Notes: generated from the letters alone by a model not told the origin. A stretch of DNA of 52,902 bases from an uncultured Algoriphagus sp. (GCA_903952135.1 CAJBER010000036.1:1-52902), one strand, 5' to 3'; shown: positions 26,476 to 35,292, counted from the first letter of the stretch. Translations and numbers: made by a program.

Positions 26476-27651
26476 TTACTTAAGTAATTCGTATACTCCC
26501 GCTACTCCCTGTCCGCCGCCGACGCAAGCGGTCACGAGTCCGTACTTTTTGTTTTGCCTACGTAGTTCATTGAAGAGCTGAACGGAAAGCTTGGCTCCGG
26601 TACAGCCCAGTGGGTGACCCAAAGCAACGGCTCCTCCATTTACATTGACGATGGAAGGATCCATGTCCAGGGATTTCATCACTGCTAACGCTTGCGCAGC
26701 AAAGGCCTCGTTCAACTCCACCAAGCCTAGGTCTTGCATGCTGAGTCCGGCCTGCTTGAGGGCCTTAGGCACGGCCTCCTTGGGACCAATTCCCATGATG
26801 CGTGGATCCACCCCCGCTACGGAATATGACATCATCCGCGCAACAGGATCTAGACCTAAGGATTTCATCAAGCGCTCAGACATCACCACCACAAAGGCCG
26901 CTCCATCCGAGGTCTGGGAAGAGTTCCCCGCAGTCACCTGTCCACCCATTCTAAAAGCAGGTTTAAGCGCTGCAAGCGCTTCCATCGTGGTGCCTGCGCG
27001 AGGTCCCTCGTCCGTGTCTACGGTAAACTTTCGGGTTTTCTTTTTTCCCTTCTCGTCCAAGTAGGTTTCTTCCACCTCCACAGGCACGATTTCATCTTTA
27101 AACTTGCCTGCGGCAATGGCCGCCAGTGCTTTATCATGAGAACTCACCGAAAAAGCATCTGCCTCCTCCCGGGTAATGCCGTATTCCTTGGCCAATTCCT
27201 CAGCAGTCAAGCCCATGTTGAGGTAATAAGATGGGTTTTGAGATGCAATCTTCCAGTTGAGCGCGGTCTTGTAGCCCATCATGGGCACCAAAGACATGGA
27301 CTCGGTACCGCCTGCAATGATGCAATCCGCCATTCCTGCTTTGATTTTACCCACAGCCAACGCGATGGCTTCTAGGCCTGAACCGCAGTAACGGTTCATC
27401 ACAAATCCTGGAGTGTCGATGCCCAAGGCCAAAAGAGAAATCATTCGGCCCATTTGCATACCCTGTTCTGCTTCGGGCACCGCGTTGCCGACAATGAGAT
27501 CATCAACCATTTTGGGTTCAAGACCAGGAGTACTGGCTACCAAATGCTTGATCACATCTGCCGCCAAATCATCCGGACGATAAAACCGAAACCCTCCTTT
27601 TTTGGACTTCCCAACTGCAGACCGGTATCCATTTATAATGTATGCTTCCAT
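26476..27651 (-). CDS. fadA: Acetyl-CoA C-acyltransferase (3-ketoacyl-CoA thiolase)
   Basis: Cleaves 3-ketoacyl-CoA to acetyl-CoA and a shortened acyl-CoA, the last step of beta-oxidation. The catalytic residues are C89 in NRYCGSG, H346 in GHPLGCTG and C376 in ACVGGGQG. The length of 391 is standard. The gene lies between the FadN-type dehydrogenase and the acyl-CoA dehydrogenase on the same strand, giving a complete beta-oxidation set. The upstream gap to the FadN-type gene now contains an S23-family gene and repeat arms. Confidence 0.95.
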   Translation of the reverse strand: MEAYIINGYRSAVGKSKKGGFRFYRPDDLAADVIKHLVASTPGLEPKMVDDLIVGNAVPEAEQGMQMGRMISLLALGIDTPGFVMNRYCGSGLEAIALAVGKIKAGMADCIIAGGTESMSLVPMMGYKTALNWKIASQNPSYYLNMGLTAEELAKEYGITREEADAFSVSSHDKALAAIAAGKFKDEIVPVEVEETYLDEKGKKKTRKFTVDTDEGPRAGTTMEALAALKPAFRMGGQVTAGNSSQTSDGAAFVVVMSERLMKSLGLDPVARMMSYSVAGVDPRIMGIGPKEAVPKALKQAGLSMQDLGLVELNEAFAAQALAVMKSLDMDPSIVNVNGGAVALGHPLGCTGAKLSVQLFNELRRQNKKYGLVTACVGGGQGVAGVYELLK

Positions 27652-27734
27652 GTTAATTTGTTTTGAAAGATTTTATGTCAATGTAGTGGTTAGTATCAAG
27701 TAGCAAGTATCAAGTAATTAGTACCTAAACCCAG

Positions 27735-28094
27735 TTAAGTCAGTGGTGCCAAAGAGGCTTTTAATCCATTGATCATTCGTTGAAGTTCTGAAAGGTTCTC
27801 TTCCAGTTCTTTTACTCGTTCTGCCGTAATCAAGCCTGTTCGATGAGCGATTATCAGTTGCGTTTCCAATTCAAAACTCTCCCCCAAACTTACTTCAAGG
27901 GACTGCGAAAACTGCTTTGTCGAAGTCTTCCCGCATCCTTCTGCAATATTGGAAGGAATGGACACTCCTGCTCTTCTCATTTGTGAAACCAATCCAAACT
28001 TCTCCTCCGAAGGAAACACTTTGGTGACCGCATATATTTCTACTGCGAAATCAACCGCTTTTTGCCAAACCTTAAGTTCTTTAAAATTATGCAC
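27735..28094 (-). CDS. Four-helix-bundle protein of the S23 / 23S rRNA intervening-sequence family
   Basis: A 119-residue all-helical protein beginning HNFKELKVWQKAVDF and containing the family hallmark QMRRAGVSIPSNIAEG near 55-70. S23 proteins (TIGR02436) form small oligomers, are encoded in rRNA intervening sequences or as stand-alone genes in Bacteroidota, and are related in fold to the Avd protein of diversity-generating retroelements. Their biochemical role is unknown. The start is GTG at 28094. It lies between inverted 7-bp repeat arrays, inside the fad operon, which points to a mobile or hitch-hiking gene. Confidence 0.85.
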   Translation of the reverse strand: MHNFKELKVWQKAVDFAVEIYAVTKVFPSEEKFGLVSQMRRAGVSIPSNIAEGCGKTSTKQFSQSLEVSLGESFELETQLIIAHRTGLITAERVKELEENLSELQRMINGLKASLAPLT

Positions 28095-28109
28095 AGTCAG
28101 TGTGTAGAA

Positions 28110-28170
28110 ATACTTGATACTTGATACTTGATACTTGATACTTGATACTTGATACTTGATACTTGATACT
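28110..28170. repeat. Tandem heptamer array (ATACTTG)8.7
   Basis: Sixty-one bases made of eight perfect ATACTTG units and a partial ATACT. It is the most regular array in the window and forms the 5' flank of the S23 gene. Confidence 0.97.
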
Positions 28171-28174
28171 TTAA

Positions 28175-30580
28175 TTAATTTCTCAACGGCTTCCCCTTAA
28201 ACAGAATACTATGGATTCGCTCGAGGGTCTTTTTCTCTCCCGTTAAACTCAAGAAGGCTTCACGTTCCAGATCCAACAAGTACTGTTCGGTCACTTCGGT
28301 TGGAGCGGATAAATCCCCTCCTGCCATCACATTCGCCAATTTCTTCGCAATCTTGGCGTCGTGCTCAGAGATGTAGCCCCCGTAGATCATGCCCATGATT
28401 CCCGCCTCAAAGTAGGCCAAGCCACTTTTACCCAACACCTTGATGTTGCGCTGTGGAATAGGCTGGGTATAGCCTAAGTCAGACATCGAAATTACCTTGG
28501 CTTTGGCGTCGGCCAACTGTCTCTTCCGGTTGAGGGAAATCCCGTCACTGGCTCGCAAATAGCCCAAGCCTCTCGCCTCTTCTGCAGAGGTAGATACCTT
28601 GGCGGTAGCAATGTTCATGAAGTATTCCTGTAACTGGTTAAACTCCACGTCTCCTCCGATGATGCCGTTGGAGAAACGGAGGGTCATTTCCTTCGTGCCT
28701 CCACCAGCAGGGATAAGGCCTACCCCTACTTCCACCAAACCCATGTACAGTTCAGCATGTGCTTGAATGTGGTCCGCATGAAGGGAAAGTTCACATCCTC
28801 CACCTAAGGCCATATTGTGCGGCGCGACTACCACAGGTACAGAAGAGAAGCGCGCACGGGTCATCGTATTTTGGAACTGGGCGATCATCAAGTTGATTTC
28901 ATCAAACTCCTGATCTCCGGCAAACATGAACAACATGGCCAGATTGGCGCCCGCAGAGAAGTTGCCTCCCTCGTTGCCAATCACCAGTCCTTTGTAGGAT
29001 TTTTCAGCCATCCCGATGGCGGTATTGATGCCCTCAATCACTTCGGCCCCCATGGAATTCATTTTGGTGTGGAATTCAAGGCCGATGACCTCGTCTCCCA
29101 GGTCCACTACCGTGGCACCAGCATTACCCCAGACTTTCTTGCCTGCAGACTTGAGTGTATCCAAGATGACAAACTCCTCCAATCCAGGAATCTCTTTGTA
29201 GGTCTTGGATGGGATGTCGTAGTAGGTTTTTTTGCCGTTGACAATCTTGTAGAAGGACTCGTGTCCTGCAGCAAGAAGTTCGTGCACCCATGCAGCAGCC
29301 TTTTCTCCAGCCGCTTCCATCTTGGCGACGGTCTCTTTTACGCCCAGGGCGTCCCAGGTTTCAAAAGGACCCAATTCCCAACCAAAGCCCGCACAAACTG
29401 CCTGATCTATGCGATACAGTTCGTCCGAAATCTCTGGAATTCGGTGGGAGCAATACTTGAATAAGTCGTAAAAAGAGGCACGGTAAAACTCACCCGCCCG
29501 ATCTTCGAAGTTGACCAAAAGACGCAAGCGTTTTTTCAAGTCCTCTACTTCTTTGGCTGCCTCGAGCGCCTTAAACTTAGGCTTTTCAACATCCTTGTAG
29601 GTAAAGGTCTTCAAGTCTAGTTCCTGCAGTTCCTTTCTGCCGTCTGGGTGGCGGGTCATTTTAAAGTAGCCTTGGCCCGTCTTGTCTCCAAACCATTTGT
29701 TGATGTAGAGCACTTCCACAATCTTGGGTAGGATAAACTTGTCTCTAGATTCGTCGTGTGGAAGGGCCTTGTACAGGTTGTTGGATACGTTGACGGTGGT
29801 GTCTAGGCCTACTACATCCATGGTACGGAAGGTGGCAGACTTGGCGCGGCCGATCACCGGACCGGTGAGTTTGTCTACTTCAGAAACACCAAATCCCATT
29901 TTTTCAATGGCATGCATGCCCGAAATAATGGAATAAACCCCAATACGGTTGGCGATAAAAGCAGGAGTATCCTTACACAAAACGGTTTCCTTACCCAGGT
30001 ACCGATCTCCATAGCCCATCAAAAAGTCAATCAGTTCCGGTTTGGTTTTAGGTCCAGGGATGATTTCCAAAAGTTTGAGGTAGCGCGGAGGGTTGAAAAA
30101 GTGCGTTCCTGCAAAATGTGCTTGGAAATCTTCCGAGCGACCTTCAGACATCAAGTGCATCGGAATGCCCGAAGTATTGGAGGTGATAAGGGTTCCTGGT
30201 TTTCTGTATTTTTCTACTTTTTCAAAAAGTTGCTGCTTGATGTCCAGGCGCTCTACGACCACTTCAATGATCCAGTCGTAATCTTTGATTTTGGGAAGGT
30301 CATCGTCAAAGTTGCCCGTAGTGATTCGAGAAGCAAAGGCCTTCTCGTAAATCGAAGATGGGTTTGCTTTGAGCGTGTTTTGAAGTGCTGTCGTGACAAT
30401 TCGGTTGCGAACGGCAGGAGACTCTTTGGTCAAGCCCTTCTTTTGCTCCTCCTCATTGAGTTCAAAAGGAACGATATCCAGAAGCAGCACCTGCACGCCA
30501 ATGTTGGCAAAGTGACAGGCAATTCTGGATCCCATTACCCCTGAGCCCAAAACGGCTACTTTTTTAATGGTTCTATTCAT
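28175..30580 (-). CDS. 3-hydroxyacyl-CoA dehydrogenase/enoyl-CoA hydratase (FadN/FadB-type)
   Basis: A bifunctional beta-oxidation enzyme that hydrates enoyl-CoA and oxidises the 3-hydroxyacyl-CoA with NAD. The order is reversed relative to E. coli FadB: the NAD-binding domain comes first (VLGSGVMGSRIA near 10, THFFNPPRYL near 161), a second dehydrogenase C-terminal domain follows, and the crotonase domain lies in the last third (NFSAGANLAML near 541; LGGGCELSLHAD near 592). This is the FadN arrangement of Bacillus. The 801 residues fit it. MarR is encoded 10 bp upstream on the same strand. Confidence 0.92.
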   Translation of the reverse strand: MNRTIKKVAVLGSGVMGSRIACHFANIGVQVLLLDIVPFELNEEEQKKGLTKESPAVRNRIVTTALQNTLKANPSSIYEKAFASRITTGNFDDDLPKIKDYDWIIEVVVERLDIKQQLFEKVEKYRKPGTLITSNTSGIPMHLMSEGRSEDFQAHFAGTHFFNPPRYLKLLEIIPGPKTKPELIDFLMGYGDRYLGKETVLCKDTPAFIANRIGVYSIISGMHAIEKMGFGVSEVDKLTGPVIGRAKSATFRTMDVVGLDTTVNVSNNLYKALPHDESRDKFILPKIVEVLYINKWFGDKTGQGYFKMTRHPDGRKELQELDLKTFTYKDVEKPKFKALEAAKEVEDLKKRLRLLVNFEDRAGEFYRASFYDLFKYCSHRIPEISDELYRIDQAVCAGFGWELGPFETWDALGVKETVAKMEAAGEKAAAWVHELLAAGHESFYKIVNGKKTYYDIPSKTYKEIPGLEEFVILDTLKSAGKKVWGNAGATVVDLGDEVIGLEFHTKMNSMGAEVIEGINTAIGMAEKSYKGLVIGNEGGNFSAGANLAMLFMFAGDQEFDEINLMIAQFQNTMTRARFSSVPVVVAPHNMALGGGCELSLHADHIQAHAELYMGLVEVGVGLIPAGGGTKEMTLRFSNGIIGGDVEFNQLQEYFMNIATAKVSTSAEEARGLGYLRASDGISLNRKRQLADAKAKVISMSDLGYTQPIPQRNIKVLGKSGLAYFEAGIMGMIYGGYISEHDAKIAKKLANVMAGGDLSAPTEVTEQYLLDLEREAFLSLTGEKKTLERIHSILFKGKPLRN

Positions 30581-30590
30581 GATCTATGTA

Positions 30591-31073
30591 TTAAAATGCG
30601 TTGCTGTGGGTTACTTCTTTGGAGTAGGAAGTGGGTACCTCCTTGGTTTGGATTTGATCGATTACTTTTTGGATTTTGGTGATCACACCAAAAAAACTGG
30701 CCAATTCTTTTTCGCTGAGTACCTCGCGAACCTGCTCATTAAAACGCTTAACACTTTGTACGGAGATTTCCTTTTTCCGTTTCCCTTCGGGGGTTAAGAA
30801 AATGCGTACCGAGCGCTTGTCGATCGGGTCGGCCTTTTTGAAAATCAAGCCTTTCTCCTCCATGGTCTTCAACATGCGGGTAAGGCTTCGGGTCTCCAAA
30901 CCAATCAAGGGGGCGATTTTCGTCGCCGGTGTCCCTTCTTTGGAGTTGATATTGATCAACACAAAGCCGATTGCTGTGGTAAAACCCTCTTCTGCCGCCT
31001 GTTGGTTATACATCCTCGAAATGGCATGCCAGGCACTTTTGATGGGGTAATCCACCGTCTCTTCTTTTTTCAT
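30591..31073 (-). CDS. MarR-family transcriptional regulator of the fad operon
   Basis: A winged-helix regulator of 160 residues. The helix-turn-helix covers about residues 53-75 (ATKIAPLIGLETRSLTRMLKTME), and the wing has KADPIDKRSVRIFLT. It is the first gene of the operon with the FadN-type, thiolase and acyl-CoA dehydrogenase genes, so it most likely represses them and is released by an acyl-CoA. ATG 31073 is preferred over the GTG two codons upstream. A perfect 14-bp palindrome lies 46 bp upstream. Confidence 0.9.
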   Translation of the reverse strand: MKKEETVDYPIKSAWHAISRMYNQQAAEEGFTTAIGFVLININSKEGTPATKIAPLIGLETRSLTRMLKTMEEKGLIFKKADPIDKRSVRIFLTPEGKRKKEISVQSVKRFNEQVREVLSEKELASFFGVITKIQKVIDQIQTKEVPTSYSKEVTHSNAF

Positions 31074-31118
31074 GGGCACATTGTGGGGAGAATAACGGAC
31101 CTAAATTAGAAAAATTTT

Positions 31119-31132
31119 GTATGCATGCATAC
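31119..31132. promoter_or_regulatory. Palindromic operator candidate for the MarR regulator
   Basis: GTATGCATGCATAC is a perfect 14-bp palindrome within an AT-rich stretch upstream of the MarR start. Size and symmetry fit a MarR dimer site. No second copy was seen in front of the acyl-CoA ligase gene. Confidence 0.5.
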
Positions 31133-31144
31133 TATTTTTTAAAA

Positions 31145-31401
31145 ATTGTACAAAGTACCATGTACCAAGTACAATGTATGACGCGTGCTGTGAGGTACGA
31201 ATTGGTAACCAAAGTCCATCGCTTGCAAAAGAAGTTTAAAAAAAACCACATAGCCATTAGATTTTAAACGATGTGCCTATGTGGTTAAAAAAATATCCCA
31301 CTTACTTACAGTAGGCAGGATACTTATTACTCTTGGTACATTGTACTTGGTACTTCGTACAAATTTTGTCTTGATACTTATTACTTGCTACTAGATACTA
31401 A
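31145..31401. repeat. Period-7 repeat element D in the MarR-ligase gap
   Basis: The 318-bp gap between MarR and the ligase is filled by this element. The left arm (31147-31179) has GTACAAA, GTACCAT, GTACCAA, GTACAAT. The right arm (31336-31401) has GTACATT, GTACTTG, GTACTTC, GTAC, then GATACTT, ATTACTT, GCTACTA, GATACTA after a phase shift. The final TTAGTATC-type unit on the minus strand provides the stop codon of the acyl-CoA ligase gene. A terminator hairpin lies between the arms. Confidence 0.8.
31238..31290 (-). terminator. Terminator of the acyl-CoA ligase gene
   Basis: A 10-bp stem AACCACATAG / CTATGTGGTT is followed on the minus strand by eight T, about 110 bases after the ligase stop. 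The loop is long (23 bases). Confidence 0.6.
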
Positions 31402-33143
31402 CTATACAATTTCTCCACCCGATCCGCGTACTTTTCCATGATGACCTTACGCTTGAGTTTCATGGTAGGGGTTAGTTCCCCGGTTTCAATTCCCCATGGT
31501 GTATCCAGCAATTCGAATCGCTTGAGCTGCTCCCACTTTCCAAAAAGTTGGTTGAATTCTTCCACTTCGCTGAGGTATTTCTCTTGCACCTGCTCGTTCT
31601 GAATCATTTCAGCATCCGTGGTGTAGGCAATTTCCTTGCGCTTGCAATACTCGCGCAAGCCATCAAAACTTGGCACAATCAAGGCCGCCGGATAGTTGCG
31701 ATCTGCGCCCACCACAATCAACTGTTCGATGAGCGGTGATTCCTTAAATTTATTTTCCATCGCCTGAGGAGCAATGTACTTGCCTCCAGAGGTTTTGAAC
31801 ATCTCTTTCTTGCGGTCGGTAATTTTCAAATAGCGTCCTTCCAAGATGCCAATGTCCCCAGTGTGGAACCAGCCATTTTTGATCACTTCGGCGGTCATTT
31901 CGGGTTCCTTGTAGTAGCCTTGCATCACATTTGGACCTTTGACTAGAATCTCTCCATCTTCCGCAATTTTCACTTCCACATCCTTCACTATCTTGCCCAC
32001 GTAGCCAATTTTAATTTCTTCACGCGTTCCAATGGAGGCAGTCACTACCGGAGAGGTCTCGGTCAATCCGTAACCCTCACAAACTCGAATCCCAGCTGCC
32101 CAAAAAACGCGAGCCAAACGAGGTTGCAATGCAGAAGCACCCGAGTTGATTTGCATGATATTGCCGCCCAGTGCCTCTCTCCATTTGGAGAAAATCAGTT
32201 TGTTGGCAATCTTCAATTGGAAGTCGTACCATCCACCCATATCGGCAGCAGGATCGTACTTAAGTCCCAATTCCAAAGCCCAGAAAAACAATTTTTTCTT
32301 GACGCCAGTCAATTCGTACCCTTTGGCAACAATCTTATCATACACTTTTTCCAGCAAGCGTGGTACCGTATTGAAAAGATGCGGCTGCACTTCCTTCAAG
32401 TTGTCTCCGATGGTCTCCATATTTTCTGCATAGTAAATGGAATACCCCATATACATAAAACAGAACGAAGCGGTACGCTCAAAAATGTGGCAAAGCGGAA
32501 GGAAACTCAACACCTTGGATGTCCCCAATGGTGGAGACATGATGTGGGATACAGAAATCAAATTGGAAAGTACGTTGGCATGCGTCAACATCACCCCTTT
32601 CGGTTTGCCTGTAGTGCCTGAGGTATAGATAATCGTGAATAAATCTTCGGGCTTGACATTGGCTTTGTGTGCAGCCAATCCTGCATGATCACCCGATTTT
32701 CCTTCTGCCTGCAACTCAGTCCAATGGGAAACGCCAGACAAACGGTCAAAGGAATAAATGGTACGATTCTTTCCAGCTTCAAGTGCTTTGTTGTAGATGG
32801 TTTGGTCCCCTGCAAAAATGATTTTTACATCTGCATGGTCAAAAATATACCCATAATCTGCTACCGTAATGGTAGGATACATGGGTACAGAAATCACCCC
32901 AATTTGCTGCAAAGCCAAATCAATGAAATTCCACTCGGGTCGATTCTCTGAGATGATGGCTACTTTTTCTCCAGGAACGATTCCCTTAGCCAAAAAACCC
33001 AAACTCAACTCATCGATAATGCTTTGCGCCTCTTTCGAAGAGTAGGTTTTCCAAACGCCCTCTTCTTTTCGGCTAAAAGCAATATCCTTATTGTATTTTT
33101 CAATTTGATACGGAATAAGGTCAAATAGACGGGTAAGTTCCAT
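31398..33143 (-). CDS. Long-chain fatty-acid-CoA ligase (AMP-forming)
   Basis: Activates fatty acids to acyl-CoA using ATP, feeding the beta-oxidation operon downstream on the same strand. ANL-superfamily motifs are IYTSGTTGKPKG near 172 (P-loop), GYGLTETSPV near 363, GWFHTGDIG near 428 and ITDRKKEMFKTSGGK near 443. The 581 residues are of the bacterial FACL/ACSL-like type that lacks a transmembrane anchor. The stop codon lies in repeat element D. Its upstream flank is the AT-rich DnaA-box region. Confidence 0.93.
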   Translation of the reverse strand: MELTRLFDLIPYQIEKYNKDIAFSRKEEGVWKTYSSKEAQSIIDELSLGFLAKGIVPGEKVAIISENRPEWNFIDLALQQIGVISVPMYPTITVADYGYIFDHADVKIIFAGDQTIYNKALEAGKNRTIYSFDRLSGVSHWTELQAEGKSGDHAGLAAHKANVKPEDLFTIIYTSGTTGKPKGVMLTHANVLSNLISVSHIMSPPLGTSKVLSFLPLCHIFERTASFCFMYMGYSIYYAENMETIGDNLKEVQPHLFNTVPRLLEKVYDKIVAKGYELTGVKKKLFFWALELGLKYDPAADMGGWYDFQLKIANKLIFSKWREALGGNIMQINSGASALQPRLARVFWAAGIRVCEGYGLTETSPVVTASIGTREEIKIGYVGKIVKDVEVKIAEDGEILVKGPNVMQGYYKEPEMTAEVIKNGWFHTGDIGILEGRYLKITDRKKEMFKTSGGKYIAPQAMENKFKESPLIEQLIVVGADRNYPAALIVPSFDGLREYCKRKEIAYTTDAEMIQNEQVQEKYLSEVEEFNQLFGKWEQLKRFELLDTPWGIETGELTPTMKLKRKVIMEKYADRVEKLYS

Positions 33144-33164
33144 GTCTCAGGTCAGTTTGGGTGG

Positions 33165-33616
33165 ATTGATTTTTAATATTAACAAATCATTAGCGATTCC
33201 ACAAGAATAGGATTTCCACAGCTTTTTATTCACTATATATGTATTAAATTATTTAATTAAAAAAACATACAATTGTTATTAAGGCTGTGGATAGGTGGAT
33301 AACCGGAGGTTTATTTCTTAGTCACAAATCTGTGACTCTTATCCTTGTCATCTTCACAGTTTATCCACGAGGTATCCACTTAATAACTATTGAAAATCAA
33401 TTAGTTAGTTAAAAATTAGCGTTAGTGTGGATGAACCAAGTAGTTTTTGTGGTGAAGAAGTCTGCTGTTGACAACTTGCGTTTGGTTCGTGGAAAAGTAA
33501 GCACTTATTCTCAGCCAAATTTCTAGAAGCTGATTTTCATTTTCCCTCGTGGATAAGTCCCTAGTTGTAAAAAGTATTGGGCTAGTTATCCACAGAAAAT
33601 TTAAGGCTTATCCACT
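33165..33616. other. Candidate replication origin (oriC): DnaA-box cluster in AT-rich spacer
   Basis: A 457-bp non-coding gap with one perfect TTATCCACA (33586-33594) and about eight near matches: TGTGGATAG 33286, GGTGGATAA 33294, TTATCCACG 33361, GTATCCACT 33372, TGTGGATGA 33426, CGTGGATAA 33548, TTATCCACT 33608 and a weaker TTTCCACA near 33213. Very AT-rich stretches at 33167-33190 and 33225-33282 could be unwinding elements. An inverted repeat AGTCACA/TGTGACT lies at 33320-33337. mnmG, often origin-linked, and two parS-like sites are within 5 kb. dnaA is not in the window. Confidence 0.55.
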
Positions 33617-35292
33617 GATTTTTTTTCAAATTTCTGTAATCCAGAAGCAGGATTTGCTTGAATTATCAAGTCTTCAAGAGTCCAACCTCCTCGGATGACC
33701 AGGTCTCTAGTTTGCTCTTCTCCTTCGTAATAGAAGACACGTTCCGATGCTATCCGTTGGGTGTAATTTGATGGATCCCAAATTCCATTCCCGTTGCGAT
33801 CCTCAATGACACGTAGACTGTAGGTACCTGGATCAAGAAGGCTAAATGAAAATTTACCTCCTTCCTTGAGTACTTGCTCGTAGGCAATCTCTTTTTTCCC
33901 ATTGATCAACTGAAGCACTACAGGGCCAGTTGTTCCTTCTATCGATCCACTGATGCCATCTGCTAGATTTTTACGGAGGAGTTTACGGTAATTAGCTTCT
34001 ACCTTCTTTTCATTGAATTCCCCTTCGATATCCTGAAAGGTAGAGTCTGCTGCAAATAGGGTTACCAAATCGGATTCTAGCGAATCTGGTAGAAACGTCT
34101 GGATCCGCAATACATCGCGTCTGCTGGAATCCGCAAAACTGAGCATTTCCTTTCGAATAGGAATAAACAAGCTGTCTGCTTTGATGCCCAAGGAATCCAA
34201 TTGAATCTGCCCAATGGGCTTGTTGAAAGTCAGCTCCATTTTCAGGTGTTGGTAGAAACTTTTGCCTGAATTTACCTGGACGTTTAGTTTTTCCGGCTTG
34301 CGTTCGGATAACGGGAACTTGGCCCAGATCAGTGAGTCCTTGCTAAACCCAACGGAATCTTGGACGCTAAGTCTTAGAGGGATGCTGTCTTGGATGGGAT
34401 TCTTTGGGTAAAATCGAAGGCGTTTATCCCCTTGAACATAGAAGATATCCTTACCCAAACCGTTGATTTCTACTTTGCAATCTAGAGGGTTTCGATTGAG
34501 GACGACATCGAAGTTTTTTCCAAAATTACCTGTTCGGAGTATTTTGATCGGTGTTAAATCTGCCTTGGCTAGGTTAAAATAGGCCGAATCAGTTTTCTCC
34601 GGATTGAGGTAGAGCGTATCGGGTAAAAAGTCATAGTCCTCGCTTTTGAAATCTGCCTTTAAGTTTCCGTTGGTATCTTTCCAAGCGTAGGCCCGGTAAG
34701 CGCCAGCTTTGAGATTGCTTAGGTTAAACTGTCCCAAGGTATCCACTTGACCCAGGTAATAGGGAGGAGCTGTAAAAACGTCCGTGCTATCGTCTAGTGG
34801 ATAGATGCCTACCAAGACATTTTTATAGTCTTCTTGGCCTTCGGAAAATGCAAATCGAAGTTTTCCGGACAAATTCAAACTGTCAATTTGATTGCCTGTA
34901 GAGAATACCAGTTTGAGTTTCTCTGCAGGGTTTCGCTCAGAAATGTCAACTACGGACTTCTGGAAGTCAAATACGTAGGTGGTGCTATCCTCCAATTCTT
35001 GCTTTAGCAGTACAGTAATCGTGTTTTTCAAGGCGATAAACTCCACTAGATCCTTGTTGATTTTGGGAGTGATGACAATTCCTTTTCCAGGATTATCCAA
35101 ACCGACATATTCGTCAAAGGTTAAGACGATTTCCTCTGGTTGAATGGCAGTGCTTTGATCCGCTGGGAGACTAGAAATTAGCTTTGGTGGATCTTCGTCC
35201 GTAGGCCCTCCCATAGGCGAACTCTGCTTGGCGCAAGATAGGCATACCAGGCAGGCGAGGAATAGGAGGAATAGGGAATACAGTCGGGTCAC
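33601..35292 (-). CDS. Outer-surface lipoprotein with N-terminal Ig-like (SbsA-type) domain
   Basis: 563 residues with a lipoprotein-like signal (cysteine at about C20) and the Bacteroidota-typical start KQSSPMGGPTDEDPPKL. Residues about 35-125 form an SbsA/Big_5-type Ig-like domain (STAIQPEEIVLTFDEYV). The rest is beta-rich and contains two prealbumin-like or carboxypeptidase-regulatory-like modules with the DTNGN and EDRNGNGIWDP turns (near 205 and 505). The exact role is unknown; members are conserved next to housekeeping genes. It overlaps the downstream-encoded methyltransferase start by 4 nt. Confidence 0.8.
   Translation of the reverse strand: MTRLYSLFLLFLACLVCLSCAKQSSPMGGPTDEDPPKLISSLPADQSTAIQPEEIVLTFDEYVGLDNPGKGIVITPKINKDLVEFIALKNTITVLLKQELEDSTTYVFDFQKSVVDISERNPAEKLKLVFSTGNQIDSLNLSGKLRFAFSEGQEDYKNVLVGIYPLDDSTDVFTAPPYYLGQVDTLGQFNLSNLKAGAYRAYAWKDTNGNLKADFKSEDYDFLPDTLYLNPEKTDSAYFNLAKADLTPIKILRTGNFGKNFDVVLNRNPLDCKVEINGLGKDIFYVQGDKRLRFYPKNPIQDSIPLRLSVQDSVGFSKDSLIWAKFPLSERKPEKLNVQVNSGKSFYQHLKMELTFNKPIGQIQLDSLGIKADSLFIPIRKEMLSFADSSRRDVLRIQTFLPDSLESDLVTLFAADSTFQDIEGEFNEKKVEANYRKLLRKNLADGISGSIEGTTGPVVLQLINGKKEIAYEQVLKEGGKFSFSLLDPGTYSLRVIEDRNGNGIWDPSNYTQRIASERVFYYEGEEQTRDLVIRGGWTLEDLIIQANPASGLQKFEKKSVDKP

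Larger units (their letters stand above)
27690..28172. mobile_element. Candidate element C: S23 gene between inverted 7-bp arrays
   Basis: The left arm (27690-27726) reads AGTATCA, AGTAGCA, AGTATCA, AGTAATT, AGTACCT in 7-bp steps. The right arm (28110-28170) is a perfect tandem of ATACTTG, eight copies plus five bases. The arms are in inverse orientation and enclose one gene. The right arm ends 4 bases before the FadN-type stop codon. The whole unit sits in what should be a continuous fad operon. No transposase or target duplication is visible. Confidence 0.5.

Noticed and set aside
28110-28170. CRISPR array
   Set aside because: The units are contiguous 7-mers without spacers and no cas genes are near.
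27652-28174. Insertion sequence with transposase
   Set aside because: The only gene is S23-like; no DDE, HUH or serine/tyrosine recombinase motif and no target-site duplication is visible, so only a candidate element is reported.
33201-33600. Small protein gene in the AT-rich spacer
   Set aside because: No open frame of useful length with a plausible start; the regular TTATCCAC motifs explain the sequence better.
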